From FEN-1297 sp964498065 (GTDB lineage Bacteria; Bacteroidota; Ignavibacteria; Ignavibacteriales; Ignavibacteriaceae): DNA of 64,000 bases. The translations under genes and the position numbers were made by a program. Under the pieces are notes generated by a model. That model ran no database searches and was not told the DNA's origin. It worked only from the letters and a program-made list of their open reading frames with translations. Shown here piece after piece: positions 17,965 through 27,037 of the stretch. Positions within the stretch are counted from its first letter, which is position 1. Every line of letters starts with the position of its first letter. The stretch lies in NCBI GenBank assembly GCA_964498065.1, contig CAZCFZ010000013.1, positions 1 to 64,000 on the forward strand, written 5' to 3'.

Positions 17965-19125
17965 TTATTTGAACAAAAGCTGAGCAAATTCATGCAGATA
18001 ATCACGCCAATTATTCCAGGTATGTGCACCGGCCGATTCTTTAAAACTAACATTAAAATTATATTTTTTTAATAAATCTACTGTAGCTAAAGAAGTTTTC
18101 AAAAGAAAATCATCTTTCCCTGTAGCAAACCAAACTTCTTTTAATCCTTTTTTCAGTTCATCATTTTCTAAATATTTTTTATTTTTCTTTTCCCAGGTTG
18201 ACCTTACATTTTTGCCGAAAGAACTTCCGCTAATAATTCCAAGAACACCGGAGCTGAAAACTCCGATATAAGCAAATTCATTAAGATGAGGAATTGCAAT
18301 ATTTAATGTCTGCGATCCGCCCATGGATAAACCGGCTATCGCGCAGTCTTCCCTTTTATTAATAATTCTGTAATGATCATCTATATAAGGTTTAATATCG
18401 TTGTTGAAATCAACTACAAATCCGTCTTGATTATCAACCGTAGCATTGAAAGGCATACCAAAACGGAATGGACCAGTGTGCCCGTCCGGCATAACAACAA
18501 TCATTGGAACGACTTTTTTCTCTGCGATGAGATTATCAATAATGAAACCCGCACGTCCGACAGTCGGCCAGGAATCATCACAATCAAAAGCCCCATTTAG
18601 TAGATAAAGCACAGGGTAACTTTTATTATTTTTATCATATCCGGGCGGAGTGTAAACATGCATTCGTCTAAATTTCTTTAAAGAGTTTGAATAATATGTA
18701 ACTGAAGAGACTGCACCATGCGGAACATTTTGAGTATCCATATAAGCTTTACCGGGAATATAAACAAGACTCCATGCGTTCATATTGGATTCGCTGACAT
18801 TTGGATTTCGCGGATCAAGAACCGAAACTCCATCAACATTAAAATTATAACGGTAAGCACCAGGCTCTATAGAATCAATAGTTACTCTCCAAACACCATC
18901 GTCTAGTTTTGTCATCTTTCCTTTATGAAACAGATCAGGTATATCGCTTCCGCCCAGCCAGACTTTCTCAGCATTTGGTGCATAAATTTCAAATGTAACA
19001 CTATGATCCGGATGAATAACAACTGAAGTAAGTGTGTCGTTGGGTGATAATTTAAAATTTTGGGAAAATAAAAAAGATGAAATAAACAAAACTACGGCGA
19101 CAGTTAATACCAGTCTATTTTTCAT
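17965..19125 (-). CDS. exported esterase, CBM48-like domain plus esterase D fold
   Basis: 386 residues with a signal peptide (MKNRLVLTVAVVLFISSFLFS) and GGGAG-type SD (GGGAG 8 bases before ATG). Residues about 30-120 resemble the glycogen-binding/E-set module (HPDHSVTFEIYAPNAEKVWL, then GVWRVTI). Residues 135-386 form an alpha/beta hydrolase of the enterochelin/feruloyl esterase group: YPVLYLLNGAFDCDDSW, nucleophile Ser in AGLSMGGS, Asp in ATGKDDF, His in SAGAHTWNNWRDYL. It would hydrolyse ester bonds on extracellular or periplasmic substrates such as feruloylated or acetylated polysaccharide, or siderophore esters; the exact substrate is not deducible. Confidence 0.87.
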   Translation of the reverse strand: MKNRLVLTVAVVLFISSFLFSQNFKLSPNDTLTSVVIHPDHSVTFEIYAPNAEKVWLGGSDIPDLFHKGKMTKLDDGVWRVTIDSIEPGAYRYNFNVDGVSVLDPRNPNVSESNMNAWSLVYIPGKAYMDTQNVPHGAVSSVTYYSNSLKKFRRMHVYTPPGYDKNNKSYPVLYLLNGAFDCDDSWPTVGRAGFIIDNLIAEKKVVPMIVVMPDGHTGPFRFGMPFNATVDNQDGFVVDFNNDIKPYIDDHYRIINKREDCAIAGLSMGGSQTLNIAIPHLNEFAYIGVFSSGVLGIISGSSFGKNVRSTWEKKNKKYLENDELKKGLKEVWFATGKDDFLLKTSLATVDLLKKYNFNVSFKESAGAHTWNNWRDYLHEFAQLLFK

Positions 19126-19291
19126 AAAACTTACTCCCGAATTAGTTATTAATCTGATTACAAAAAAAATAGCAGAACCAAATTAAATATCTCACTTTTA
19201 TTATATATGAAAAAACCGTTACCTTTGAAATAAAATATAATTAATTTTTTTTGTAAAAGCTTAACAACCAATTACATTTTTACATAAGTAT

Positions 19292-20281
19292 ATGAAATCA
19301 TTTTTAAAATATTTAAGTATTGCTTCTTTTCTTGTTCTTCTTTCCTTCTTAAACATTAAAACATTACATGCCCAACAAGAAAAAATAAACTCATCAATAA
19401 ATTCACAGTCAAAATCACCTAAAGATTCAGTTACAATCTGTTTTATTAGCGACACGCAGGAGCCAATGCTGGTAGAGAGGATTGTACATAAATATAACAA
19501 CAACGACAGCGCTCGAAAAGTTTTATTCAATAAAATTTTAAAAATATCTCCGAAAGCAGTTTTCCATTTAGGCGATATTGTGTCTATGGGTTCAAGTAAA
19601 AGTGAATGGGAAAGAATAGATACATTTGTTAATAAATTATCATCAAAAGGTATTTCCTTTTATCCTATTCCCGGAAATCACGAATATCTGCTCTTTTCTA
19701 AATCAGGTATTAAAAATTTTTCAAAACGCTATCCTTACGCTAACACCACCGGTTATTCAAAAGTAATTGCAAATACTGCTGTTGTATTATTCAATTCAAA
19801 CTTTAACAAATTATCAAAAGAACAATTTAATCAGCAGTTGGATTGGTACAAGAATACTTTAAAACGATATCAATCCGATTCTTCAATAAGCTTCATAATT
19901 GTCGGATGTCATCATTCTCCCTTTACAAATAGTAAAGTCGTTTCTCCTTCAAAGGAAGTTCAAAAATATTTTCTGCCGGATTTTTTCAGCAAACCAAAAT
20001 GCAGACTCTTTTTAAGCGGGCATGCACACACTTTTGAGCACTTTAAAATTAAAGGGAAAGATTTCTTAATCATTGGAGGAGGCGGCGGCATACAGCAGGA
20101 ACTGTATACCGGCTCTAAAGAAAAATACGAAGACCTTTTTGATTCTAAATCAGAAAAAAGGATGTTTCATTTTATAATTATAAACATTAGTGAATACAAA
20201 CTTATTGTCAGATTAGAAATGTTGAATAAAGATTTTAAATCTTTCAACAATTCATATAAATTTATATTGCGTAGATATTAA
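19292..20281 (+). CDS. exported calcineurin-like metallophosphoesterase
   Basis: 329 residues with an N-terminal hydrophobic export signal ending near TLHAQ. All metallophosphoesterase blocks are present in order: CFISDTQEP, FHLGDIVSMG, IPGNHEY, GCHHSP and LSGHAHTFEHF, which bind two metal ions. It is likely a periplasmic or surface phosphoesterase of the purple-acid-phosphatase-like type; the substrate is not known. It is a single gene, divergent from the esterase and convergent with the 1141-residue surface protein. Confidence 0.88.
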   Translation: MKSFLKYLSIASFLVLLSFLNIKTLHAQQEKINSSINSQSKSPKDSVTICFISDTQEPMLVERIVHKYNNNDSARKVLFNKILKISPKAVFHLGDIVSMGSSKSEWERIDTFVNKLSSKGISFYPIPGNHEYLLFSKSGIKNFSKRYPYANTTGYSKVIANTAVVLFNSNFNKLSKEQFNQQLDWYKNTLKRYQSDSSISFIIVGCHHSPFTNSKVVSPSKEVQKYFLPDFFSKPKCRLFLSGHAHTFEHFKIKGKDFLIIGGGGGIQQELYTGSKEKYEDLFDSKSEKRMFHFIIINISEYKLIVRLEMLNKDFKSFNNSYKFILRRY

Positions 20282-20304
20282 GGAAATTAAAAAAACTTAT
20301 ACTT

Positions 20305-20326
20305 GTTTTTCTCAGCCTCTGAAAAC
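20305..20326. terminator. possible bidirectional terminator between convergent genes
   Basis: In the 97-bp gap between convergent stops, GTTTTTCTCAG and CTGAAAAC form an imperfect stem with a CCT loop. T-rich or A-rich flanks on either side would suit termination in both directions. The stem is short and bulged. Confidence 0.3.
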
Positions 20327-20378
20327 TATTTATTATTAATTTCTGATAAATAAATTTATATTTTGTAAAATTTTAAGA

Positions 20379-23300
20379 TTATTTTAAAAGGATCATTTTA
20401 TTTGCAGATATAAACTTATTTTTCACTTCCAGCCTGTAAAAATAAACTCCGCTTGCCAAATTACCGGCGTCAAAAATAACTTTGTGATTACCTGCATTAA
20501 GGTGTCTGTTAATAAGTTCTTTAACCTTCTGTCCCAGGATATTATAAACGTATAATTTTACATCTCCTTCTTCTTTTAATCCGAATTGTATTTTTGTTAA
20601 AGGATTAAAAGGATTTGGATAATTTTGAGCAAGAAAATATTTAAAATTCATTTTAAATGGCGGTAATTCAACAGGCAAAACATAAGGATCTTTTCCGAAC
20701 ATAATTGCAAGCGGAGAACCGAAAAGCGGTCCTCCATCACCATTATTATGATAGCTCAAGCCTTCACTGCCGTCATGGTTTTCAATTCCAACAAGAGCAT
20801 TACCATCTATAGATTCGGGTGCTGGGACAATACTTTCACTGTCGTTAAACTGAATTTTTATGTTTCCGTTTGAATATAGAATTATTTGAAATGTTATATA
20901 ATCAGAATCGGAACCTTTATCGTAAACATGCCAATAAGTAACAACAAATTGAGAGCCGGTACCATGGTAATAAACTTTTGAGTCAGATTTACCGCAGTCC
21001 AAATCCATAGCACAGCCGGCTATAAAATTATTCGGCTGAATAGAGGAAGGAATAAAAGCATATTCAGCATTATCAGTGGAACCGTTAGCAAAAGTTAAAT
21101 ACCCGTTTGAACCAATAAATACATGACTATAATTTTGCTCGAAGAATGAGAACGTCATTCCAAGATCAGCAACCTGTAGATAACCATCATCGTTATTCCC
21201 CGTAGTCCACGAAGTTATTTGGTTATGATTCCCTGCAACCAAATCAATCCATTCATATGTAGGTTGACTCGGCATGCTACCCGCTTCATCATCTGAAGTA
21301 ACAAAATAGTATCCGCCGGTACCGGTACCTCCGCCTCCGTATTGATAAGAGTGAACACGATTAGTAAGATATTTATTATCATAAACCATATGATAATTAC
21401 CATCGTTATCCATCTTTATTTGGAATCGATCTGCATTTTCAATATCACAATGTTCGAATACACCGGAAGTGTTTTGTGCATACCTAAAAATACTGCTGCC
21501 GTATAACGGTGTGTAAAGAATGTGCGCTTTACCTGAATTATCTAAATCCAATGATGTACATCCGCTGCCCCAGCCGGTATCTATTTCGGATATATTCCAT
21601 ACAGCACCGTTTTTAAAAGCATATTTGTTGTATCCGTACTGGCCGCCGAGGTAACTAATATGGGGATTATTTAAATTGTCTGTTACTATTGATGTCATCA
21701 TGCCTTCCATTTGTCCGCCGACGCTGTCAACTATTTCCGGAGTACTCCAATTACCAAAATTCCCCGAAAGATATGCCAGGCCCTGCAAGGGCGGATCATT
21801 TCCCAAAATATCCCAACTGTAAAAACTAAAATGGACTAGATTATTATTATCAACTGCCATTGATGCATGATCGTATACATTGCTATGTATTATTTCTGAT
21901 TCCCACGTACCGGAAGTATTCGTAAAATAATATAATGAACCGGACGAAGCTACATTTGCAGTTAAGAATGCTATGTGCGCTTTCTCATTATTATCTATAT
22001 CTAATGCAACCGGCTGGATATAAGGAAGTTCTATTAATTCTACCGGCGATTGCCATGTCCCTACAACATTATTAGTATAGTATAATTTATAATTCTCATC
22101 CAGAGGATCTCCGAATGCACTGGTTCTTGTGAAATGTTTTACATAACATATATGTTCATGATTCGATCCATCGACTGCGATCAAAGAGCTTTCACCATTC
22201 CAAAGATCATAAGGAGGATTACCCAAGTCTATATGATTATCGGCAATACCGTTGTAAATTCTATGACTTTCCCAAACACCTGTTTTATTTGTCATATAAA
22301 TAATATCCGTACCATTATTGGGATAAAACTCTCCTTCGCTGGTACAGCTAATGTGTGCGATTCCGTAAGAATCAACATCAAGAGATAAATCTTCAATATC
22401 TCTTGAAAATGGTACTTTATCTACAGTGTAAGAAGTGATATGTGTTTTGGAAGTATAAGAATTATTAAATGTAATTAAATCCGATTGATCGGCTGATACT
22501 ACAGAAGTATTATGTGCATAACCGGTATCCCGAGGAATAACAACAATGTTAATTGTAACAGAATCTTTAAAATCAATATTGCCAAGGTTACAAGTAACCA
22601 CTCCGCCGGCATAACTACAAGTGCCCTGGCTGGATGATGCGTAATAAAATTCTGTTTTAGAACTTACAGTATTGGTTAAAACAACATTGGTTGCATCATC
22701 AAAACCATAATTGCCAACAGTGATAGTATATGTTAAATATCCATTCAGCATCTCGGGATCCGGATGATCTTTTTGAGTTACATATACATCTGCACCGGGT
22801 GGACGAACAAAATCCAAATAATAAATATCCCAGTTGCCGCTTGATGCATCGTCCCAAACAATTCTGTTAGACCAAATGGACGGGTGCTCTTCGGAATAAG
22901 CGCTGGTCATTACCGGAACTACGGCTTCCGAAGCAAACTCATAAAAATAAATATCATGGTTTCCATACATATCAACCAAAACATCCCAAACAATTCCTTT
23001 ATCGGAAATCTTCGGTTTTGAATGTACTGTAATCTGATCAGTAATTAATTTAACATTATGAGTAGTTAAGTCTTCCATATATAATGAACATCTGCCGTTC
23101 CTATAGTCGAGCCATACAACTGTATCTCCGTGTATGTCAGGTGCGTATTGGTCGTAAGGATCGGAAGTAAGCTGTTCTCTATTTCCCGAATCAAGATCAA
23201 ATAAAAATATAGAATTAGATGAGCCGCTGTACTGCGACCAGACAATCTTATGCCCGGATATTCTAGGTCCTTCATCATTCTGTATTGAACTTGTTTCAGT

Positions 23301-23804
23301 ACTAACCCTTGCTTCGGATCCATTGTGAATATCATACATATAAACATCATATTCCCATGATGCTCCGTTTCGCCTATCTTTCCAAACAATTATGCTGTCG
23401 GATACGTCAGGATATTCTTGATACTCACTGTTGGTTGTAACCTGAGTTTCAGTACTCGTGTTTATATCATACATATAAATATCTCTGTTTCCGTTGCGAA
23501 GATCGCTCCATACTATAATATTTTTCCAAATCTCCGGATGACTTTGATCTTTTGTACTTATATTAATACGTTGTTCAGGTCCTGAAGGTAAAGTATACAT
23601 ATATGTATCATAATTTATTGTAAGACCGGTCTTATTTCTTTCGTCCTGCCAAACAATCCTATTGCCCCAAACTGAAGGGTATAGCTGATATTTAGTATTT
23701 GCGGTTATTTGAACCGGAATAAATTGCGCATGAATGATTATCGGGAATAATAGAGAAAGGATTAAAATCATGCGAAGAATAAATAACTTATTTTTGTCTT
23801 TCAT
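20379..23804 (-). CDS. large T9SS-secreted surface protein: beta-propeller, DUF11, T9SS tail
   Basis: 1141 residues with a signal peptide; GGGAG lies seven bases before the ATG. Residues about 35-340 hold seven blades of the TolB-like type with the repeated phrase IVWxDxRNGxxDIYxYD. A DUF11-type adhesin module follows (about 345-450: TYTITVGNYGFDDATNVVL). Next come a second repeat region (about 460-840), a nidogen-like or lectin-like segment (VFIGSNGYLTFANGST, near 930), and a C-terminal sorting domain with NYPNPFNPLTKIQFGL and NLASGVYFYRLE. Probably exported by the T9SS and displayed on the cell surface; binding target unknown. It is the first of three same-strand surface genes. Confidence 0.85.
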   Translation of the reverse strand: MKDKNKLFILRMILILSLLFPIIIHAQFIPVQITANTKYQLYPSVWGNRIVWQDERNKTGLTINYDTYMYTLPSGPEQRINISTKDQSHPEIWKNIIVWSDLRNGNRDIYMYDINTSTETQVTTNSEYQEYPDVSDSIIVWKDRRNGASWEYDVYMYDIHNGSEARVSTETSSIQNDEGPRISGHKIVWSQYSGSSNSIFLFDLDSGNREQLTSDPYDQYAPDIHGDTVVWLDYRNGRCSLYMEDLTTHNVKLITDQITVHSKPKISDKGIVWDVLVDMYGNHDIYFYEFASEAVVPVMTSAYSEEHPSIWSNRIVWDDASSGNWDIYYLDFVRPPGADVYVTQKDHPDPEMLNGYLTYTITVGNYGFDDATNVVLTNTVSSKTEFYYASSSQGTCSYAGGVVTCNLGNIDFKDSVTINIVVIPRDTGYAHNTSVVSADQSDLITFNNSYTSKTHITSYTVDKVPFSRDIEDLSLDVDSYGIAHISCTSEGEFYPNNGTDIIYMTNKTGVWESHRIYNGIADNHIDLGNPPYDLWNGESSLIAVDGSNHEHICYVKHFTRTSAFGDPLDENYKLYYTNNVVGTWQSPVELIELPYIQPVALDIDNNEKAHIAFLTANVASSGSLYYFTNTSGTWESEIIHSNVYDHASMAVDNNNLVHFSFYSWDILGNDPPLQGLAYLSGNFGNWSTPEIVDSVGGQMEGMMTSIVTDNLNNPHISYLGGQYGYNKYAFKNGAVWNISEIDTGWGSGCTSLDLDNSGKAHILYTPLYGSSIFRYAQNTSGVFEHCDIENADRFQIKMDNDGNYHMVYDNKYLTNRVHSYQYGGGGTGTGGYYFVTSDDEAGSMPSQPTYEWIDLVAGNHNQITSWTTGNNDDGYLQVADLGMTFSFFEQNYSHVFIGSNGYLTFANGSTDNAEYAFIPSSIQPNNFIAGCAMDLDCGKSDSKVYYHGTGSQFVVTYWHVYDKGSDSDYITFQIILYSNGNIKIQFNDSESIVPAPESIDGNALVGIENHDGSEGLSYHNNGDGGPLFGSPLAIMFGKDPYVLPVELPPFKMNFKYFLAQNYPNPFNPLTKIQFGLKEEGDVKLYVYNILGQKVKELINRHLNAGNHKVIFDAGNLASGVYFYRLEVKNKFISANKMILLK

Positions 23805-23843
23805 TTTCTTCTCCCGTTTTTGTAAAAATTTTTAGACAATATT

Positions 23844-24671
23844 TTATCTTTTAATCAATTCTACTCTTCTATTTAGTGCTTTCCCTTCTTCAGTATCATT
23901 AGATGCAATTGGAGATAATGGACCTACTCCTGCCGAGGTAATTCTATTTTTATTCACACCGTATTTTGATGTAAGAGTATTGACAACTGCTTCTGCCCTT
24001 GATTGGGATAGCTTCATGTTATAATTAAAATCTCCAGTATTATCTGTATGCCCGACTACGTAAAGATTTAAAGAAGGATTTTCTGAAAGCAGTTTGCTTA
24101 TTTCTTTTAAAGCAGGTTCTGATTCAGATTTAACATCCGATTTGTCGAAATCGAAATAGATCCCATAAAGCGCAATATGTCCTTGAGAATTTAAATCATT
24201 TAACATTGCTTTTGCATCAACAACGATATCTTGTTCCATTTTTGCTTCCTCAACAATCCATACCTGATAACTTCCGGCATCACGATATGATTCAACTCTT
24301 ACCCATGTGACTTGATTGTTTTTCTTCAATTTTAAGTACACATTACAACAGCCTTCTTCTAAAATAACAGAACCGCCTACTTTCTTAACTGCGTTCATAT
24401 AATTTCTCAAAACTTGCGGGCCTGAAGCTTTTTTTTCTCCTTTCTTAATACCATATTGGAAATAATAAAAATGTCCCTCAACAGTCATTTTCTTTCCATT
24501 TTCATTTCGAAAATTTTTATAAACATCAAAATCCCGGTTCTTGTAATGCATTATACGATACCCAGGCATTCGGTTGAACAACGGATGGTCTTTACTGCCT
24601 TTAATATCCTCTTGAGAGAATGTCAAAGAACAGAAAAGTATTGAAACAACAAAAAACAATATTAATTTCAT
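23844..24671 (-). CDS. OmpA-family protein with peptidoglycan-binding domain
   Basis: 275 residues with a signal peptide (MKLILFFVVSILFCSLTFS) and GGAG SD. The C-terminal 110 residues are an OmpA/MotB domain: FDFDKSDVKSESEP, then LYVVGHTDNTGDFNYNMKLS, then RAEAVVNTL, with the Asp and Arg residues that bind diaminopimelate. The N-terminal part (LFNRMPGYRIMHYKNRDFD..., DUF4892-like pattern) is not a classical barrel, so the protein is probably periplasmic and tethers something to peptidoglycan. It lies 40-odd bases from the adjacent T9SS cargo genes on the same strand. Confidence 0.88.
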   Translation of the reverse strand: MKLILFFVVSILFCSLTFSQEDIKGSKDHPLFNRMPGYRIMHYKNRDFDVYKNFRNENGKKMTVEGHFYYFQYGIKKGEKKASGPQVLRNYMNAVKKVGGSVILEEGCCNVYLKLKKNNQVTWVRVESYRDAGSYQVWIVEEAKMEQDIVVDAKAMLNDLNSQGHIALYGIYFDFDKSDVKSESEPALKEISKLLSENPSLNLYVVGHTDNTGDFNYNMKLSQSRAEAVVNTLTSKYGVNKNRITSAGVGPLSPIASNDTEEGKALNRRVELIKR

Positions 24672-24686
24672 TTTTTAACTCCTATT

Positions 24687-26813
24687 TTATTTTAGTAACA
24701 ACATTTTTTTAGTTTGAATATAATATCCTGCTTTAAGCTGATAGAAATATACTCCGCTTGAAAGTTTTGAAGCATTCCAATTTATTTCATAATTACCCGC
24801 TTTTTCTTCTTTGTTGATTAATGTTTCTATTTCTCGTCCTAGTATATCATATACTTTTATTGTTACAGAGGATTGTTTTGGAATAGAATATTTTATCTTT
24901 GTTGTTGGATTAAAAGGGTTCGGATAATTTTGAAGAAGTAAATAATCATTAGGCAATGGTGAAGAGGATTCCTTTAAATCCACACCAAAAATTCCCCCGC
25001 TGTTACTTGTATGCAAAATTGTTCCTCCCTCTCCTACTATCCAGCCTGATGCGGTATCAATAAAAAATACGGATGTTAGAGTATTGGAAGCAACATTACT
25101 AAATTGATATTCCCAGGTAAAACCTCCGTCACTGCTGCGTGCAACTGTGCCTTTTTCACCCACTACCCAGCCGTTGTTTTCGTCTACAAAATATATTGAC
25201 ATTAAACTTTCCAAACCTTGGATTTCAATCTGCTGCCAATTAGTTCCTCCATCAGTTGTTTTAAATATTCTGCCTAAAATTGATGAAATCCATCCGTAGT
25301 TCTTGTTAATAAAATGAACTGAAGTAAACCTGAAATTTTGAGAAGAATTGGCATTCTGTTCAATCCAGTCTTCGCCACCGTTTGTAGTACTAAGTATAGT
25401 TGAAACATCCCCTACTGCCCAGCCTGTATTTTCATCTATAAAACAGACTCCCAAAAAATTACCTATTGCCGGGTTGGATTGAGAAGCCCAGGTTGTGCCT
25501 CCATTAGTTGTATGAATAATTTTACCATAGTCTCCGACTGCCCATCCAAAATTTTCATTGACAAAACTTAAAGAGTTTAAATCCGAAGTAGTCTGACTTG
25601 TCTGTGAATTCCAGGTCTCTCCGCTATTAATAGTATGAATAATTACTCCGTTTTTACCAACAGCCCACCCTTCATTAGTATTCACAAAGTCAACATCATT
25701 TAATAAAGCCGGAGCATCTTGTTTTTCCCAGTGAAGTCCGCCGTCTGTGGTATTTAAAATTAAACCCTCATTGGTTCCCCATAATAAGTCCCCGCCTACT
25801 GCCCATCCATGGTATACATCAATGAAATCTGCAGATTGTATCCAATGTTGTGTTGCATTATTTTGTTTTATGAACTCAGATCCAAATCCTGTGTTTCTGA
25901 ATATTACTCCATAATTAGCAACTGCAAAAATATTGTGGTATAAAGCCTGCCAGGTTACATCAAAAATGGTATAATTAAATTCTGTATTTAAATGATTCCA
26001 TGTTATGCCATAATCCGAAGTTTCTAAAATTGTTCCTTCGGATCCCACTGCATAAGCATAAGCTTCTATTCCTTTGGTATCAACATTATACAATGTAAAA
26101 CCGAGTTCTTCATGTTCAACTTCCCAAGAGTTTCCATGATCGGTTGAATGTATAATAATACCCGACTCACCACAGGCACGATAATATCCTGCTTCAACAA
26201 GATCAATTGAATATAGGGTCCATGAAGTTTTTGATGGATGAGAATTCCAGGTTGCTCCGCCATCTGTTGTACTGATAATTACGCCCTGCTCACCCGCTAT
26301 CCATGCTTCATCGCAATCAAAGTGATCTATACAATTAAATCTTATTGTAAAAGGCAAGTCAAATAATTCCCATGTCTCCCCGTCATCAGTAGTTTTCACA
26401 ACTGTACCATTGCTGCCGCACATCCAGGTACAAGCCCCTTCGACAGAAGAGACAGAATAAAGATTTTCGGCAGTTCCACTGTTTTGTTCAATCCATGTTT
26501 CACCCCCATTATCTGTATAAAATATTTTACCTTCATTTCCTGCAATCCATCCCTTATTGGTAATTCCATTCATTACAATGCTATTTAAATTTACTTTGGT
26601 GTTTATATTAACTATTGACCAATTATTACCTTCATTTGTTGTATGAATTACTGTACCGAGATCCCCCACAGCCCATCCGACTGTTCCATTCATAATAATC
26701 GACTTAAGTGTGTTTCCCTGCGGTGTTGGATGCTGCCATTGCCATCCGTGTTGAGCGAGACCAATATTTATAAATAAAACTATCATTCCTATTAGAATAA
26801 ATATTTTCTTCAT
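24687..26813 (-). CDS. YCF48/BNR-repeat secreted protein with T9SS sorting domain
   Basis: 708 residues with a signal peptide and a strong SD (GGAGG). Almost the whole protein is a run of about 14 repeats of 40-45 residues carrying GWAVGxxGTIIHTTNGGxTW, the YCF48/BNR pattern that folds into a beta-propeller. The tail is a type-A T9SS sorting domain (QNYPNPFNPTTKIKYSIP, then KLSSGVYFYQLKAG and a Lys-rich end). Export and surface attachment by the T9SS are inferred. YCF48 proteins in bacteria are mostly of unknown function; the chloroplast homologue assists photosystem II assembly, which is not relevant here. Confidence 0.87.
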   Translation of the reverse strand: MKKIFILIGMIVLFINIGLAQHGWQWQHPTPQGNTLKSIIMNGTVGWAVGDLGTVIHTTNEGNNWSIVNINTKVNLNSIVMNGITNKGWIAGNEGKIFYTDNGGETWIEQNSGTAENLYSVSSVEGACTWMCGSNGTVVKTTDDGETWELFDLPFTIRFNCIDHFDCDEAWIAGEQGVIISTTDGGATWNSHPSKTSWTLYSIDLVEAGYYRACGESGIIIHSTDHGNSWEVEHEELGFTLYNVDTKGIEAYAYAVGSEGTILETSDYGITWNHLNTEFNYTIFDVTWQALYHNIFAVANYGVIFRNTGFGSEFIKQNNATQHWIQSADFIDVYHGWAVGGDLLWGTNEGLILNTTDGGLHWEKQDAPALLNDVDFVNTNEGWAVGKNGVIIHTINSGETWNSQTSQTTSDLNSLSFVNENFGWAVGDYGKIIHTTNGGTTWASQSNPAIGNFLGVCFIDENTGWAVGDVSTILSTTNGGEDWIEQNANSSQNFRFTSVHFINKNYGWISSILGRIFKTTDGGTNWQQIEIQGLESLMSIYFVDENNGWVVGEKGTVARSSDGGFTWEYQFSNVASNTLTSVFFIDTASGWIVGEGGTILHTSNSGGIFGVDLKESSSPLPNDYLLLQNYPNPFNPTTKIKYSIPKQSSVTIKVYDILGREIETLINKEEKAGNYEINWNASKLSSGVYFYQLKAGYYIQTKKMLLLK

Positions 26814-27037
26814 TACGGTAACCTCCGTTGTTGAAGTTATTCTTAAAGAATTGTGCCTATTTATATAAGATCAAATTTTAGGGGAAGAATTTCTCGAATA
26901 GAATATGACTAGTTCAATATTTTAAAAAGACCCCTTTATAAAATATCTGCTTAACATTTTAAAATTTTCTGAAACTAAAGTCAATTATTAAGTAAAAATT
27001 TAGCGGGAGGAAACAATTTACGGTTATTAATAAAAAT

